A stretch of DNA of 64,000 nucleotides from Rhizobiaceae bacterium (GCA_019635755.1 JAHBYW010000004.1:1-64000), one strand, 5' to 3'; positions 1 through 10,888 are shown, counted from the first letter of the stretch. Numbers and translations: made by a program. The notes: generated by a model not told the origin, from the letters alone.

Positions 1-1014
<1,014 letters not shown>

Positions 1015-1031
1015 GACCAGAACCGATCTGT

Positions 1032-1052
1032 CGCGGGCGCGGGGTGCCCGCG
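1032..1052 (+). other. tuf-rpsJ intercistronic hairpin
   Basis: A 7-bp GC stem, CGCGGGC (1032-1038) with GCCCGCG (1046-1052), closes a 7-base loop. It lies between the tuf stop and the rpsJ ribosome binding site and no T-run follows. It may affect processing or mRNA ends; no function can be assigned. Confidence 0.4.
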
Positions 1053-1077
1053 CCGCGCCAGAACAAGGAACAGACGC

Positions 1078-1386
1078 ATGAACGGCCAAAATATCCGCAT
1101 CCGCCTAAAAGCGTTCGATCATCGCGTGCTCGACGCGTCGACCCGCGAGATCGTGTCGACGGCCAAGCGCACCGGCGCCAACGTCCGCGGCCCGATTCCG
1201 CTGCCGACTCGGATCGAGAAGTTCACCGTGAACCGCTCGCCGCACATCGACAAGAAGAGCCGCGAGCAGTTCGAGATGCGCACGCACAAGCGCCTGCTCG
1301 ACATCGTGGACCCGACGCCGCAGACGGTGGACGCGCTGATGAAGCTCGACCTCGCGGCGGGCGTGGACGTCGAGATCAAGCTCTAA
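1078..1386 (+). CDS. rpsJ: 30S ribosomal protein S10
   Basis: Small-subunit head protein, also the NusE partner of NusB in antitermination. It has 102 residues (E. coli 103), begins [15 protein letters not shown] and keeps the loop region [14 protein letters not shown] and the C-terminal [13 protein letters not shown]. The ATG follows an AAGGAA-type site (1066-1070). It is the first gene of the S10 block here, after tuf. An 86-base spacer separates it from rplC. Confidence 0.98.
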   Translation: MNGQNIRIRLKAFDHRVLDASTREIVSTAKRTGANVRGPIPLPTRIEKFTVNRSPHIDKKSREQFEMRTHKRLLDIVDPTPQTVDALMKLDLAAGVDVEIKL

Positions 1387-1408
1387 GGTAGCCCCCAGGG
1401 AAACCGAC

Positions 1409-1451
1409 GAGCTGGAAACCCAAGAGCCGGACCGGCGACGCTGGCCAGCTC
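1409..1451 (+). other. Structured rpsJ-rplC spacer
   Basis: A 7-bp stem, GAGCTGG (1409-1415) with CCAGCTC (1445-1451), encloses a 29-base loop that itself holds a GCCGG/CCGGC mini-hairpin. It lies just upstream of the rplC ribosome binding site (GAAGGAAG). In many bacteria the S10 operon is controlled by L4 binding to leader RNA; whether this spacer is such a site is inference. Confidence 0.4.
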
Positions 1452-1472
1452 CTCTGAAGGAAGAACGAAGAA

Positions 1473-2159
1473 ATGCGTTCAGGAGTGATTGCACAGAAGG
1501 TCGGGATGACCCGCGTCTACAACGACGCCGGCGAGCATGTCCCGGTCACTGTTCTCCGCATGGAGAACTGCCAGGTCGTGGCGCAGCGCACGCAGGAGAA
1601 GAACGGCTACACGGCGGTTCAGCTCGGCGTCGGTCTGGCGCGCGTGAAGAACACGTCGAAGGCGATGCGCGGCCATTTCGCGAAGTCGTCGGTGGAGCCG
1701 AAGGCGAAGCTGGCCGAGTTCCGCGTGTCGCCGGAGAACCTGCTCGACATCGGCGCCGAGATCACCGTGGACCACTTCGTCGCCGGCCAGAAGGTCGACG
1801 TGACCGGCACCTCGACCGGCAAGGGTTTCCAGGGCGTCATCAAGCGCCACAATTTCGGCGGTGGCCGCGCGACCCACGGCAACTCGGTGTCGCACCGTAC
1901 CCACGGCTCGACCGGCCAGCGCCAGGACCCCGGCAAGGTGTTCAAGGGCAAGAAGATGGCCGGGCACATGGGCAATGTGCGCGTGACCACGCAGAACGTC
2001 GTCGTCCACGCGACCGACGCCGACCGCGGCCTGATCCTCATCCGCGGCGCCGTGCCCGGCACCAAGGGCGCATGGATCCTCGTCCGCGACGCCGCCAAGG
2101 TGGCGCTGCCGGCCGACGCGCCGAAGCCGGCCGCGCTGCGCGCCGCGAAGGGAGCGTAA
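1473..2159 (+). CDS. rplC: 50S ribosomal protein L3
   Basis: Early-assembling large-subunit protein reaching toward the peptidyl-transferase centre. It has 228 residues, longer than E. coli L3 (209) owing to extra C-terminal residues rich in Ala and Lys, which is common in alphaproteobacteria. The signature [13 protein letters not shown] and the loop [20 protein letters not shown], whose Gln is methylated in other bacteria, are present. The ATG follows GAAGGAAGAACG. Only 4 bases separate it from rplD. Confidence 0.98.
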   Translation: MRSGVIAQKVGMTRVYNDAGEHVPVTVLRMENCQVVAQRTQEKNGYTAVQLGVGLARVKNTSKAMRGHFAKSSVEPKAKLAEFRVSPENLLDIGAEITVDHFVAGQKVDVTGTSTGKGFQGVIKRHNFGGGRATHGNSVSHRTHGSTGQRQDPGKVFKGKKMAGHMGNVRVTTQNVVVHATDADRGLILIRGAVPGTKGAWILVRDAAKVALPADAPKPAALRAAKGA

Positions 2160-2163
2160 GACA

Positions 2164-2784
2164 ATGGACGTCAAGATCACCACGCTCGCCGGCAAGGACG
2201 CCGGCAAGGTCAAGCTCTCGGACGAGATCTTCGGCCTCGACCCCCGCGATGACATCCTGGCGCGCGTCGTGCGCTGGCAGCTCGCGAAGAAGCATCAGGG
2301 CACGCACAAGGCAAAGGGCCGCGCCGAGATCGCGCGCACCGGCGCCAAGATGTACAAGCAGAAGGGCACCGGCCGTGCCCGTCACCACTCGGCGCGCGCG
2401 CCGCAGTTCCGTGGCGGCGGCAAGGCGCACGGTCCCGTCGTTCGCAGCCATGAGCACGATCTGCCGAAGAAGATCCGTGCTCTCGGCCTGAAGCACGCGC
2501 TGTCGGCAAAGGCCAAGGCGTCCAACATCATCGTCGTCGACGAACTGATCCTGAAGGACGCCAAGACCAAGGTGCTGGTCGAGAACCTGACCACGCTCGG
2601 CCTGACCAACGCGCTGGTGATCGGCGGTGCCGAGCTCGACCAGAACTTCAAGCGGGCGGCCGGCAACATCCCGAACATCGACGTGCTGCCCGTGCAGGGC
2701 ATCAACGTCTACGACATCATGCGCCGCGGCACGCTGGTCCTCTCCAAGGCCGCGATCGAGGCTCTCGAGGAGCGCTTCAAATGA
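2164..2784 (+). CDS. rplD: 50S ribosomal protein L4
   Basis: Large-subunit protein lining the exit tunnel and, in E. coli, the autogenous repressor of the S10 operon. It has 206 residues (E. coli 201). The tunnel loop segment [20 protein letters not shown] and the following [10 protein letters not shown] identify it. The 3' end overlaps the rplW start codon by 4 bases (ATGA), which implies translational coupling. Confidence 0.98.
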   Translation: MDVKITTLAGKDAGKVKLSDEIFGLDPRDDILARVVRWQLAKKHQGTHKAKGRAEIARTGAKMYKQKGTGRARHHSARAPQFRGGGKAHGPVVRSHEHDLPKKIRALGLKHALSAKAKASNIIVVDELILKDAKTKVLVENLTTLGLTNALVIGGAELDQNFKRAAGNIPNIDVLPVQGINVYDIMRRGTLVLSKAAIEALEERFK

Positions 2785-3074
2785 GTGACCTTCGCCACTA
2801 CGACGTGATCGTCAGCCCGGCGATCACCGAAAAGTCGACCGTCGCTTCCGAGCGCAACCAGGTCGTGTTCAATGTCGCCCGCAAGGCGACGAAGCCGGAG
2901 ATCAAGGCGGCGATCGAGAAGCTGTTCGGCGTCAAGGTCACGGCGGTCAACACGCTGGTCCGCAAGGGCAAGGTCAAGCGCTTCCGCGGCACGGTCGGCC
3001 TGCAGAGCGACGTCAAGAAGGCGGTGGTCACCCTGGCCGACGGCCATTCGATCGACGTCGCGACGGGCCTGTAG
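2781..3074 (+). CDS. rplW: 50S ribosomal protein L23
   Basis: Protein at the tunnel exit that docks trigger factor and SRP. It has 97 residues (E. coli 100) with the typical [11 protein letters not shown] start, the region [20 protein letters not shown] and the loop [10 protein letters not shown]. It starts inside the rplD stop codon and is followed 23 bases later by rplB. Confidence 0.98.
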   Translation: MSDLRHYDVIVSPAITEKSTVASERNQVVFNVARKATKPEIKAAIEKLFGVKVTAVNTLVRKGKVKRFRGTVGLQSDVKKAVVTLADGHSIDVATGL

Positions 3075-3097
3075 AGACAGGGCGCGAGGACAGGACA

Positions 3098-3934
3098 ATG
3101 GCACTCAAGAAATACAAGCCGGTAACGCCCAGCACCCGCCAGCTGGTGCTCGTCGACCGCTCGGCCCTCTACAAGGGCAAGCCGGTGAAGGGTCTGACGG
3201 AAGGCCTGACCAAGTCGGGCGGCCGCAACAATTACGGCCGCATCACCGCCCGCTTCATCGGCGGCGGCCACAAGCAGGCCTACCGCATCATCGATTTCAA
3301 GCGGCGCAAGTTCGACATGTCGGCGACGGTCGAGCGGCTCGAATACGATCCGAACCGGACCGCGTTCATCGCGCTGGTCAAGTATGACGACGGCGAGCTG
3401 TCCTACATCCTGGCGCCGCAGCGGCTTGCCGCCGGCGACAAGATCGTCTCGGGCGAGAGCGGCGTCGACGTGAAGCCCGGCAATGCGATGCCGCTGGCGT
3501 CGATGCCGGTCGGCACGATCGTCCACAATGTCGAGCTGAAGCCCGGCAAGGGCGGCCAGATCGCGCGTTCGGCCGGCTCCTATGCCCAGCTCGTCGGCCG
3601 CGACCAGGGCATGGCGATCCTGCGCCTCAACTCGGGCGAGCAGCGCCTCGTGCACGGCTCGTGCTTCGCGACGGTCGGCGCCGTGTCGAACCCCGACCAC
3701 GGCAACGTCAACCTCGGCAAGGCCGGCCGCAAGGTGTGGATGGGCAAGCGCCCCCACAACCGCGGCGTCGCGATGAACCCGGTCGACCACCCGCACGGCG
3801 GCGGCGAAGGCCGCACGTCGGGCGGCCGCCACCCGGTCACCCCGTGGGGCAAGCCGACCAAGGGCAAGAAGACGCGGTCCAACAAGGCGACCGACAAGTT
3901 CATCATGCGCTCGCGCCATCAGCGCAAGAGCTAG
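3098..3934 (+). CDS. rplB: 50S ribosomal protein L2
   Basis: Core large-subunit protein needed for subunit joining and peptidyl transfer. It has 278 residues (E. coli 273). It starts [15 protein letters not shown] and contains [17 protein letters not shown] and the conserved histidine-bearing motif [14 protein letters not shown] near the C terminus. A GAGGACAGG ribosome binding site precedes the ATG. rpsS follows after 15 bases. Confidence 0.99.
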   Translation: MALKKYKPVTPSTRQLVLVDRSALYKGKPVKGLTEGLTKSGGRNNYGRITARFIGGGHKQAYRIIDFKRRKFDMSATVERLEYDPNRTAFIALVKYDDGELSYILAPQRLAAGDKIVSGESGVDVKPGNAMPLASMPVGTIVHNVELKPGKGGQIARSAGSYAQLVGRDQGMAILRLNSGEQRLVHGSCFATVGAVSNPDHGNVNLGKAGRKVWMGKRPHNRGVAMNPVDHPHGGGEGRTSGGRHPVTPWGKPTKGKKTRSNKATDKFIMRSRHQRKS

Positions 3935-3949
3935 GAAAGGCAGTCAGAC

Positions 3950-4228
3950 GTGACCCGTTCAGTTTGGAAAGGCCCGTTCGTCGACGGCTTCCTCCTCAAG
4001 AAGGCGGACAAGGTCCGCGAGGGTGGCCGTAACGAGGTGATCAAGATGTGGAGCCGCCGCTCCACCATCCTGCCGCAGTTCGTCGGCCTCACCTTCGGCG
4101 TCTACAACGGCCAGAAGCACATCCCCGTCTCGGTCTCCGAGGAGATGGTGGGCCACAAGTTCGGCGAGTTCGCTCCGACCCGCAACTACTACGGTCACGG
4201 CGCGGACAAGAAGGCGAAGAGGAAGTAA
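3950..4228 (+). CDS. rpsS: 30S ribosomal protein S19
   Basis: Head protein of the small subunit near the A-site finger and S13. It has 92 residues, the same as E. coli. It begins [12 protein letters not shown] and ends in the basic tail [18 protein letters not shown]. The start is GTG; no in-frame ATG gives the conserved N terminus. One base separates the stop from the rplV ATG. Confidence 0.98.
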   Translation: MTRSVWKGPFVDGFLLKKADKVREGGRNEVIKMWSRRSTILPQFVGLTFGVYNGQKHIPVSVSEEMVGHKFGEFAPTRNYYGHGADKKAKRK

Positions 4229-4229
4229 C

Positions 4230-4619
4230 ATGGGCAAGCCAAAGGCCCCCCGTCGTCTGGCGGACAACGAGGCGCGCGCCGTCCTGCGCACGATCCGCGT
4301 CAGCCCGCAGAAGCTCAACCTCGTCGCCGCGCTGATCCGCGGCAAGAAGGTCGCTTCGGCGCTGAACGACCTTGAGTTCTCGCGCAAGCGCATCGCCGGC
4401 ACCGTCAAGAAGACGCTGGAGTCGGCCATCGCGAACGCCGAGAACAACCACAACCTGGACGTCGACGCGCTCGTCGTGGCCGAGGCCTATGTCGGCAAGT
4501 CGATCGTCATGAAGCGGTTCCACGCCCGCGGCCGCGGTCGCGCCAGCCGGATCGAGAAGCCGTTTTCGCACCTCACGATCGTCGTGCGCGAGGTCGAGGA
4601 AAAAGGGGAGGCCGCCTGA
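4230..4619 (+). CDS. rplV: 50S ribosomal protein L22
   Basis: Tunnel-wall protein whose beta-hairpin faces L4. It has 129 residues, longer than the E. coli protein (110) at the N terminus, as is usual in alphaproteobacteria. The core [20 protein letters not shown] and the hairpin tip [15 protein letters not shown] identify it. Its stop overlaps the rpsC ATG by one base (TGATG). Confidence 0.98.
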   Translation: MGKPKAPRRLADNEARAVLRTIRVSPQKLNLVAALIRGKKVASALNDLEFSRKRIAGTVKKTLESAIANAENNHNLDVDALVVAEAYVGKSIVMKRFHARGRGRASRIEKPFSHLTIVVREVEEKGEAA

Positions 4620-5323
4620 TGGGCCAGAAAGTCAATCCGATCGGCCTGCGCCTCGGCGTCAACCGCACCTGGGATTCGCGCTGGTACGCGAACACCGGCG
4701 AGTACGGCAAGCTGCTGCATGAGGACATCAAGATCCGCAACTACCTGATGAAGGAGTTGAAGCAGGCGGCGATCTCGAAGGTCGTCATCGAGCGGCCGCA
4801 CAAGAAGTGCCGCGTGACGATCCACGCCGCCCGTCCGGGCCTGATCATCGGCAAGAAGGGCGCCGACATCGAGAAGCTTCGCAAGAAGCTGACCGAGATG
4901 ACGAAGTCGGAGACCCATCTCAACATCGTCGAGGTGCGCAAGCCCGAGATCGACGCCACGCTGGTCGCGCAGTCGATCGCGCAGCAGCTCGAGCGCCGCA
5001 TCGCCTTCCGCCGCGCCATGAAGCGCGCGGTGCAGTCGGCCATGCGTCTCGGCGCCGAGGGCATCCGCATCAACTGCTCGGGCCGCCTCGGCGGCTCGGA
5101 GATCGCGCGCATGGAATGGTACCGCGAAGGCCGCGTGCCGCTGCATACGCTGCGCGCCGACGTCGACTACGGCACCGCCGAGGCGGAGACCGCCTACGGC
5201 ATCTGCGGCGTCAAGGTGTGGGTGTTCAAGGGCGAGATCCTCGAGCACGACCCGATGGCGTCGGAGCGTCGCGCGACCGAGGGCGATCAGCCCGGCGGCT
5301 CGCGCCGTCGCGAGAACGCCTGA
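4619..5323 (+). CDS. rpsC: 30S ribosomal protein S3
   Basis: Small-subunit protein at the mRNA entry channel with intrinsic helicase function. It has 234 residues (E. coli 233). It begins [20 protein letters not shown]. The KH-type segment holds [15 protein letters not shown], and the C-terminal domain holds [20 protein letters not shown]. It is coupled to rplV by a one-base overlap. Confidence 0.98.
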   Translation: MGQKVNPIGLRLGVNRTWDSRWYANTGEYGKLLHEDIKIRNYLMKELKQAAISKVVIERPHKKCRVTIHAARPGLIIGKKGADIEKLRKKLTEMTKSETHLNIVEVRKPEIDATLVAQSIAQQLERRIAFRRAMKRAVQSAMRLGAEGIRINCSGRLGGSEIARMEWYREGRVPLHTLRADVDYGTAEAETAYGICGVKVWVFKGEILEHDPMASERRATEGDQPGGSRRRENA

Positions 5324-5353
5324 CCGGCGCTCGAGAATTTGGAGTGAATTGAG

Positions 5354-5767
5354 ATGCTGCAGCCAAAGCGCACGAAGTTCCGCAAGCAGTTCAAGGGCCG
5401 CATCCACGGCGCCGCAAAGGGCGGCACCAACCTGGATTTCGGTGGCTTCGGACTGAAGGCGACCGAGCCGAACCGCGTCACCGCGCGCGAGATCGAGGCG
5501 GCCCGCCGCGCGATCACCCGCGAGATGAAGCGCCAGGGCCGCGTCTGGATCCGCGTGTTCCCCGACGTGCCGGTGACATCGAAGCCGACCGAAGTCCGCA
5601 TGGGCAAGGGCAAGGGCGCTGTCGACTACTGGGCCGCCAAGGTGAAGCCGGGCCGCATCATGTTCGAGATCGACGGCGTTCCGGTCGAGATCGCCCGCGA
5701 GGCGCTGCGCCTTGGCGCCGCCAAGCTGTCGGTCAAGACGCGCTTCGTCCAGCGCATCGCAGAATAG
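5354..5767 (+). CDS. rplP: 50S ribosomal protein L16
   Basis: Protein that organises the tRNA-binding sites on the large subunit. It has 137 residues (E. coli 136). It starts [16 protein letters not shown] and contains [21 protein letters not shown], the loop around the conserved arginine that is hydroxylated in some bacteria. GGAGTG precedes the ATG. rpmC follows after 13 bases. Confidence 0.98.
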   Translation: MLQPKRTKFRKQFKGRIHGAAKGGTNLDFGGFGLKATEPNRVTAREIEAARRAITREMKRQGRVWIRVFPDVPVTSKPTEVRMGKGKGAVDYWAAKVKPGRIMFEIDGVPVEIAREALRLGAAKLSVKTRFVQRIAE

Positions 5768-5780
5768 GAAGGGTTTCGAG

Positions 5781-5978
5781 ATGAAAGCCGCCGACGTCCG
5801 GGCCAAGACCCCAGACCAGTTGAACGACGATCTCGCCGACCTGAAGAAGGAGCAGTTCAACCTGCGCTTCCAGAAGGCAACCGGCCAGCTCGAGAAGACG
5901 GCGCGCGTGCGCCAGGTCCGCCGCGACATCGCGCGCATCAAGACGATCGCGGCCGAGAAAGCCGCCAAGAAGGCTTAA
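5781..5978 (+). CDS. rpmC: 50S ribosomal protein L29
   Basis: Small two-helix protein near the tunnel exit, partner of L23. It has 65 residues (E. coli 63) with the family core [20 protein letters not shown] and [14 protein letters not shown]. The ATG at 5781 is chosen over a longer in-frame extension reaching back into rplP, because it gives the normal family length and follows AGGAAGGG. Confidence 0.97.
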   Translation: MKAADVRAKTPDQLNDDLADLKKEQFNLRFQKATGQLEKTARVRQVRRDIARIKTIAAEKAAKKA

Positions 5979-5988
5979 GGACAAGACA

Positions 5989-6228
5989 ATGCCGAAGCGC
6001 ATCCTGCAGGGCACGGTCGTCAGCGACAAGAACGACAAGACCGTCGTGGTCAAGGTCGAGCGCCGCTTCACGCATCCGGTGATGAAGAAGACGGTCCGCA
6101 TGACCAAGAAGTACAAGGCCCATGACGAGGGCAATGTCCACAAGGTCGGCGACCAGGTGTCCATCCAGGAATCGAAGCCGATTTCCAAGGACAAGCGCTG
6201 GATCGTCGTCACCGACGCCCAGGGCTGA
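5989..6228 (+). CDS. rpsQ: 30S ribosomal protein S17
   Basis: OB-fold protein binding 16S rRNA early in 30S assembly. It has 79 residues (E. coli 84) and contains [20 protein letters not shown] and [25 protein letters not shown] precedes the start. A 70-base spacer before rplN carries an imperfect stem with a GCAA loop. Confidence 0.97.
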   Translation: MPKRILQGTVVSDKNDKTVVVKVERRFTHPVMKKTVRMTKKYKAHDEGNVHKVGDQVSIQESKPISKDKRWIVVTDAQG

Positions 6229-6298
6229 GACGGGCTTAGTTGAAGGGACCGGGGAGGGCGCAAGCCGCTCCCGATAGAGAAGAAGAAGGCGGCCAGTC

Positions 6299-6667
6299 AT
6301 GATTCAGATGCAGACGAACCTCGATGTGGCGGACAATTCCGGCGCGCGTCGTGTGATGTGCATCAAGGTGCTGGGCGGCTCGAAGCGGAAGTACGCTTCG
6401 GTCGGCGACATCATTGTTGTGTCGATCAAGGAAGCGATCCCGCGCGGCCGCGTGAAGAAGGGCGACGTGATGAAGGCCGTGGTGGTGCGTACCGCCAAGG
6501 ACATCCGCCGCCCGGACGGCAGCGTGATCCGGTTCGACAAGAACGCGGCCGTGCTGGTCGACAACAAGAAGGAGCCGATCGGCACCCGTATCTTCGGGCC
6601 GGTTCCGCGTGAGCTGCGCTCCAAGAACCACATGAAGATCATCTCGCTCGCGCCGGAAGTGCTGTAG
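6299..6667 (+). CDS. rplN: 50S ribosomal protein L14
   Basis: Intersubunit bridge protein and the target of the silencing factor RsfS in other bacteria. It has 122 residues (E. coli 123). It starts [18 protein letters not shown] and contains [19 protein letters not shown] and FGPVPRELR. It opens the spc-type block after the 70-base spacer. Confidence 0.98.
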   Translation: MIQMQTNLDVADNSGARRVMCIKVLGGSKRKYASVGDIIVVSIKEAIPRGRVKKGDVMKAVVVRTAKDIRRPDGSVIRFDKNAAVLVDNKKEPIGTRIFGPVPRELRSKNHMKIISLAPEVL

Positions 6668-6680
6668 GAGCCCGCGACCC

Positions 6681-6995
6681 ATGCAAAAGATCAGAAAAGG
6701 CGACAAGGTCGTCGTGCTGTCCGGCAAGGACAAGGGCCGCACCGGCGAGGTGCTGCGGGTCCTGCCGAAGGAGGACAAGGCCGTCGTGCGCGGGGTGAAC
6801 CAGGTTCGCCGTCACCAGCGCCAGACGCAGTCCCAGGAAGGCGGCATCATCACCAAGGAAGCGCCGATCCACGTCTCGAACATCGCGGTTGCCGATCCCA
6901 AGGACGGCAAGCCGACCCGCGTCGGCTTCCGCGTCGAGAAGGACGGCAAGAAGGTGCGCTTCGCCAAGCGCTCTGGAGAAGTCATCAATGGCTAA
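6681..6995 (+). CDS. rplX: 50S ribosomal protein L24
   Basis: Assembly-initiating protein of the large subunit with a KOW motif. It has 104 residues, the same as E. coli. The KOW segment [20 protein letters not shown] lies at the N terminus and VNQVRRHQ follows. Its last 8 bases overlap the rplE start, so the two are probably translationally coupled. Confidence 0.98.
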   Translation: MQKIRKGDKVVVLSGKDKGRTGEVLRVLPKEDKAVVRGVNQVRRHQRQTQSQEGGIITKEAPIHVSNIAVADPKDGKPTRVGFRVEKDGKKVRFAKRSGEVING

Positions 6996-7548
6996 GGCAC
7001 AAGCATACGAACCGCGCCTGAAGAAGGTCTACAACGAGACCATCCGCAAGGCGCTGCGCGAGCAGTTCAAGTACGAGAACGAGATGCAGGTCCCGCGTCT
7101 CGACAAGATCGTGCTGAACATGGGCGTTGGCGAGGCGACCGGCGATTCCAAGAAGCCGTCAGTCGCGGCCGAGGACCTGGCGCTGATCGCCGGCCAGAAG
7201 GCCGTGGTGACGCGCGCACGCAAGTCGATCGCCACCTTCAAGGTGCGCGAGAACATGCCGATCGGCGCCAAGGTGACGCTTCGCCAGGAGCGCATGTACG
7301 AGTTCCTGGACCGTCTGGTCAACGTCGCGCTGCCGCGCGTCCGCGACTTCCGCGGCCTGAACCCCAAGAGCTTCGACGGGCGCGGCAACTACGCGCTCGG
7401 CATCAAGGAGCACATCGTGTTTCCCGAGATCAACTACGACAAGGTCGACCAGATCTGGGGAATGGACATCATCGTTTGTACGACCGCCAAGACGGATGAC
7501 GAGGCCCGGGCGCTGCTCAAGGCTTTCAACTTCCCGTTCCGGCAGTAA
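6988..7548 (+). CDS. rplE: 50S ribosomal protein L5
   Basis: Central-protuberance protein that binds 5S rRNA and contacts P-site tRNA. It has 186 residues (E. coli 179). It contains [18 protein letters not shown] and [19 protein letters not shown]. The ATG at 6988 lies inside the end of rplX. A longer in-frame extension within rplX was rejected because it lacks family similarity. Confidence 0.98.
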   Translation: MAKAQAYEPRLKKVYNETIRKALREQFKYENEMQVPRLDKIVLNMGVGEATGDSKKPSVAAEDLALIAGQKAVVTRARKSIATFKVRENMPIGAKVTLRQERMYEFLDRLVNVALPRVRDFRGLNPKSFDGRGNYALGIKEHIVFPEINYDKVDQIWGMDIIVCTTAKTDDEARALLKAFNFPFRQ

Positions 7549-7576
7549 CGGCAGCGAGAACAAGGAACTTTCTGAA

Positions 7577-7882
7577 ATGGCGAAGACCAGCTCAGTCGAG
7601 AAGAACAACCGCCGCCGCAAGCTCGTCGCGCGGTATGCGAGCAAGCGCGCCGCTCTGAAGGCGATCGTGATGGACCAGTCGAAGTCCATCGAAGAGCGCT
7701 TCAAGGCGCAGCTCGAGCTCGCGGCGCTGCCGCGCAACTCGGCCAAGATCCGCATCCGCAACCGCTGCGAGGTCAGCGGCCGTCCGCGGGCCTACTACCG
7801 CAAGCTCAAGATGAGCCGCGTCGCGCTGCGCCAGCTGGGCAATTTCGGCCTGATCCCCGGCCTCGTGAAGTCGAGCTGGTAA
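7577..7882 (+). CDS. rpsN: 30S ribosomal protein S14 (zinc-free type)
   Basis: Head protein of the small subunit. It has 101 residues, the same as E. coli. It contains [20 protein letters not shown] and ends in [11 protein letters not shown]. This is the long form without the CxxC zinc ribbon (one Cys only), so it does not depend on zinc. The ATG at 7577 follows AAGGAAC; an upstream in-frame ATG inside rplE is not used by the family. Confidence 0.97.
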   Translation: MAKTSSVEKNNRRRKLVARYASKRAALKAIVMDQSKSIEERFKAQLELAALPRNSAKIRIRNRCEVSGRPRAYYRKLKMSRVALRQLGNFGLIPGLVKSSW

Positions 7883-7895
7883 GGAGGACGGACAC

Positions 7896-8294
7896 ATGGC
7901 ACTGAATGATCCTCTGGGCGATATGCTCACCCGCATCCGCAACGCCTACGGCCGCAAGAAGAACAGCGTGTCGACGCCCGCTTCGCGCCTGCGCGCCCGC
8001 GTTCTGGACGTGCTGAAGTCGGAAGGATATATCCGCGACTACAGCCAGACCGACCATGCCGACGGCAAGTCGGAGATCGAGATCGAGCTGAAGTACTACG
8101 AAGGCAAGCCCGTCATCCGCGAGATTGCCCGCGTGTCGAAGCCGGGCCGCCGCGTCTACATCTCGGCGAAGTCGATCCCGCAGGTCGCCAACGGTCTCGG
8201 CATCTCCATCCTGTCGACGCCGAAGGGCGTGATGTCGGACCACGAGGCCCGCGAGCAGAATGTCGGCGGAGAGATCCTCTGCCAGGTGTTCTGA
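7896..8294 (+). CDS. rpsH: 30S ribosomal protein S8
   Basis: Central-domain 16S rRNA-binding protein and, in E. coli, the repressor of the spc operon. It has 132 residues (E. coli 130). It begins with [18 protein letters not shown] and carries the C-terminal [25 protein letters not shown] lies 8 bases before the ATG. Confidence 0.98.
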   Translation: MALNDPLGDMLTRIRNAYGRKKNSVSTPASRLRARVLDVLKSEGYIRDYSQTDHADGKSEIEIELKYYEGKPVIREIARVSKPGRRVYISAKSIPQVANGLGISILSTPKGVMSDHEAREQNVGGEILCQVF

Positions 8295-8332
8295 TACAGG
8301 CGGACCGATAAGAAGAACGTAAGGACGAGATC

Positions 8333-8866
8333 ATGTCCCGTATTGGCAAGAAAGCCGTCGTACTCCCTCAGGGCGTCACTGCCGCCGTCAACGGCCAGAC
8401 CGTGACGGCCAAGGGCCCGAAGGGCGAGCTGAAGTTCGTCGTGAACGACGACGTGCTGGTCAAGATGGAAAACGGCGAGATCGCCGTCGAGCCGCGCGAC
8501 CAGTCGAAGACCGCCCGCTCCAAGTGGGGCATGTCGCGCACGCAGATTTCGAACATCCTCAAGGGTGTGAAGGACGGCTACGAGCGCAAGCTTGAGATCA
8601 GCGGCGTCGGCTACCGTGCTGCCATGCAGGGCAAGAACCTGCAGCTGTCGCTGGGCTTCAGCCACGAGGTCGTCTACCAGACCCCGCAGGGGATCACGAT
8701 CTCGACCCCGAAGCCGACCGAGATCACCGTCTCCGGCATCGACAAGCAGCAGGTCGGCCAGGTGGCCGCCGAGATTCGCGAGTACCGCGGTCCCGAGCCC
8801 TACAAGGGCAAGGGTGTGCGCTATGCCGGCGAGCGTATCGTGCGCAAGGAAGGCAAGAAGAAGTAG
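8333..8866 (+). CDS. rplF: 50S ribosomal protein L6
   Basis: Large-subunit protein near the factor-binding site. It has 177 residues, the same as E. coli. It begins [20 protein letters not shown] and carries the C-terminal signature [21 protein letters not shown] 151-base spacer with a stem-loop follows before rplR. Confidence 0.98.
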   Translation: MSRIGKKAVVLPQGVTAAVNGQTVTAKGPKGELKFVVNDDVLVKMENGEIAVEPRDQSKTARSKWGMSRTQISNILKGVKDGYERKLEISGVGYRAAMQGKNLQLSLGFSHEVVYQTPQGITISTPKPTEITVSGIDKQQVGQVAAEIREYRGPEPYKGKGVRYAGERIVRKEGKKK

Positions 8867-8870
8867 TCGG

Positions 8871-8909
8871 ATGATCCCGGGAAGCTGCAGACTTTTCGGG
8901 TAGGATCAT
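8871..8909 (+). other. rplF-rplR spacer stem-loop
   Basis: Seven-bp inverted repeat, ATGATCC (8871-8877) and GGATCAT (8903-8909), with CCCG/CGGG inside able to extend it. It starts 4 bases after the rplF stop within the 151-base spacer. No T-run follows, so it is not a standard terminator. A role in mRNA processing or stability is inference. Confidence 0.4.
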
Positions 8910-9017
8910 TCGACAGGACGTAACGCCACGGAGAGCGGTCGCGGGAAGCGCAGTCGAGCTTACCGCAAGGGGAAAGCCCCACGCCGCTGCCGTCTCACAA
9001 GGCAAGGGAATTTGGCC

Positions 9018-9377
9018 ATGGCCAGCAAGGCAAGCACCGTCAAGCGCGCCCAGCGCATCCGCCGCAGCCTGAAGAAGGTATCAGGCAGCCGTCCGCGTCT
9101 CTCCGTGCATCGCTCGTCGAAGCACATCTATGCGCAGGTGATCGACGATACCAAGGGTCACACCCTCGCGGCGGCCTCCACGATCGAGGCCGACCTGAAG
9201 GGCAACCTGAAGACCGGCGCCGACACGGCGGCGGCGACGGCCGTCGGCAAGCTCCTCGCGGAGCGCGCGATCAAGGCCGGCGTCAAGGAAGTCGTGTTCG
9301 ATCGCGGCGCCTACATCTATCACGGCCGCGTCAAGGCGCTGGCCGAGGCCGCGCGCGAGGGCGGGCTGAGCTTCTAG
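9018..9377 (+). CDS. rplR: 50S ribosomal protein L18
   Basis: 5S rRNA-binding protein of the central protuberance. It has 119 residues (E. coli 117). It contains [20 protein letters not shown] and ends [20 protein letters not shown]. The ATG at 9018 is preferred over a TTG two codons upstream because AAGGGAA sits at normal spacing before it. A 92-base spacer with small GC hairpins follows. Confidence 0.97.
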   Translation: MASKASTVKRAQRIRRSLKKVSGSRPRLSVHRSSKHIYAQVIDDTKGHTLAAASTIEADLKGNLKTGADTAAATAVGKLLAERAIKAGVKEVVFDRGAYIYHGRVKALAEAAREGGLSF

Positions 9378-9469
9378 TATTTTGCCCGGACGGGCGGATT
9401 TCACCGCGGACCGGCAAAGCCGGCCGCATCACAGCAACCGTGCTTTCCGGAAAAGAATAAGGATAGGAC

Positions 9470-10039
9470 ATGGCACAGGAACGTAGGGAAGGCGGCCGCG
9501 GCCGCGAGCGGGATCGCGAAGAGCGCGACAGCGAATTCGTCGACAAGCTCGTCCACATCAACCGCGTCGCCAAGGTGGTGAAGGGCGGCCGGCGCTTCGG
9601 CTTTGCCGCGCTCGTCGTTGTCGGCGACCAGAAGGGCCGCGTCGGCTTCGGCCACGGCAAGGCGCGCGAAGTGCCGGAGGCGATCCGCAAGGCGACCGAG
9701 AGCGCCAAGCGCGACCTGATCTTCGTGCCGCTGCGCTCGGGCCGCACGCTGCATCACGACGTCGAAGGCCGCTGGGGTGCAGGCCGCGTGCTGCTGCGCG
9801 CTGCCAAGCCCGGCACCGGCATCATCGCCGGCGGTCCGATGCGCGCCGTCTTCGAGACGCTCGGCATGCACGATGTGGTCGCCAAGTCGATGGGTTCGTC
9901 GAACCCCTACAACATGGTTCGCGCCACCTTCGATGCGCTGAAGAGCCAGATGCATCCGAAGGACGTGGCGTCGGCCCGCGGCATCAAGTACTCGACCCTG
10001 CAGGCTCGCCGCGGCAGCGCCGTCGCGGCCGAGGAATAA
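9470..10039 (+). CDS. rpsE: 30S ribosomal protein S5
   Basis: Decoding-fidelity protein at the mRNA entry pore. It has 189 residues, longer than E. coli (167) because of a charged N-terminal extension of Arg/Glu. The core has [20 protein letters not shown] and KARDVPEAI-like [26 protein letters not shown] precedes the ATG. rpmD follows after 11 bases. Confidence 0.98.
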   Translation: MAQERREGGRGRERDREERDSEFVDKLVHINRVAKVVKGGRRFGFAALVVVGDQKGRVGFGHGKAREVPEAIRKATESAKRDLIFVPLRSGRTLHHDVEGRWGAGRVLLRAAKPGTGIIAGGPMRAVFETLGMHDVVAKSMGSSNPYNMVRATFDALKSQMHPKDVASARGIKYSTLQARRGSAVAAEE

Positions 10040-10050
10040 GGATCAGACCC

Positions 10051-10248
10051 ATGGCCAAGAAAGAAGGCAAGACGGTCACCGTCGAGCAGATCGGCAGCCC
10101 GATCCGCCGCCCGAGCGTTCAGCGCGCAACGCTGATCGGCCTCGGGCTCAACAAGCGTCACCGCAAGTCGACGCTGGAAGACACCCCGTCGGTGCGCGGC
10201 ATGATCAGGGCCGTGCAGCATCTCGTTCGCGTCGTCGACGAGAAGTAA
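10051..10248 (+). CDS. rpmD: 50S ribosomal protein L30
   Basis: Small large-subunit protein. It has 65 residues (E. coli 59). It contains [20 protein letters not shown] and [19 protein letters not shown], diagnostic for bacterial L30. It lies between rpsE and rplO as in most spc operons. Confidence 0.97.
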   Translation: MAKKEGKTVTVEQIGSPIRRPSVQRATLIGLGLNKRHRKSTLEDTPSVRGMIRAVQHLVRVVDEK

Positions 10249-10266
10249 GGCGCGAGGAGCAAGATC

Positions 10267-10740
10267 ATGAAACTCAACGAGATTCGCGACAACGAGGGCG
10301 CGACCCACTACAAGAAGCGCCTTGGCCGCGGCATCGGCTCGGGCTCGGGCAAGACGGCCGGCCGCGGCGTCAAGGGCCAGAAGGCCCGCTCCGGCGTGGC
10401 CATCAACGGCTTCGAGGGCGGCCAGATGCCGCTCTACCGTCGCCTGCCCAAGCGCGGCTTCAAGAACCCCTTCACGAAGAAGCTGAACGTCGTTTCGCTC
10501 GAGCGTATCCAGAAGGCGGTCGACGCCAAGAAGCTCGACGCCAAGGACGTGGTGACGGCGGAATCGCTGGTGAAGGCCGGCGTGATCCGCCGCGTCAAGG
10601 ACGGGGTACGGCTGCTGTCCAACGGCGAGCTGAAGGCAAAGCTGTCCTTCGACATCGCCGGCGCCTCCAAGGCGGCCGTGGAAAAGGTCGAAAAGGCCGG
10701 GGGTTCGGTCAAGCTGCCTGAAAGGGTAGCCACCGAATAA
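10267..10740 (+). CDS. rplO: 50S ribosomal protein L15
   Basis: Large-subunit assembly protein. It has 157 residues (E. coli 144). The Gly/Arg/Lys-rich N-terminal segment [20 protein letters not shown] and [15 protein letters not shown] identify it. The 148 bases up to secY contain a strong stem-loop and possible competing stems. Confidence 0.98.
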   Translation: MKLNEIRDNEGATHYKKRLGRGIGSGSGKTAGRGVKGQKARSGVAINGFEGGQMPLYRRLPKRGFKNPFTKKLNVVSLERIQKAVDAKKLDAKDVVTAESLVKAGVIRRVKDGVRLLSNGELKAKLSFDIAGASKAAVEKVEKAGGSVKLPERVATE

Positions 10741-10814
10741 CGGGCCTCTCCGGCAAGCGGCGGCAGGGGATGGCCGCCGCTTGCAACTTCATAGCCCGGA
10801 GCCTATCTCGGGCT
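10741..10814 (+). promoter_or_regulatory. Structured rplO-secY leader (possible attenuator)
   Basis: A perfect 12-bp stem, GCAAGCGGCGGC (10753-10764) with GCCGCCGCTTGC (10773-10784), closes an 8-base loop. Around it GCCCG (10794-10798) can pair either with CGGGC (10741-10745), enclosing the big hairpin, or with CGGGC (10809-10813). No T-run follows. The stems are seen directly; a regulatory switch before secY is inference. Confidence 0.45.
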
Positions 10815-10888
10815 TCGGTGACACGCGCCGCCCGCCACGGGCTCTTTCCAGCCTCGCGGCTCCAGCGTGATCCAGCGGAGAACTGCGC

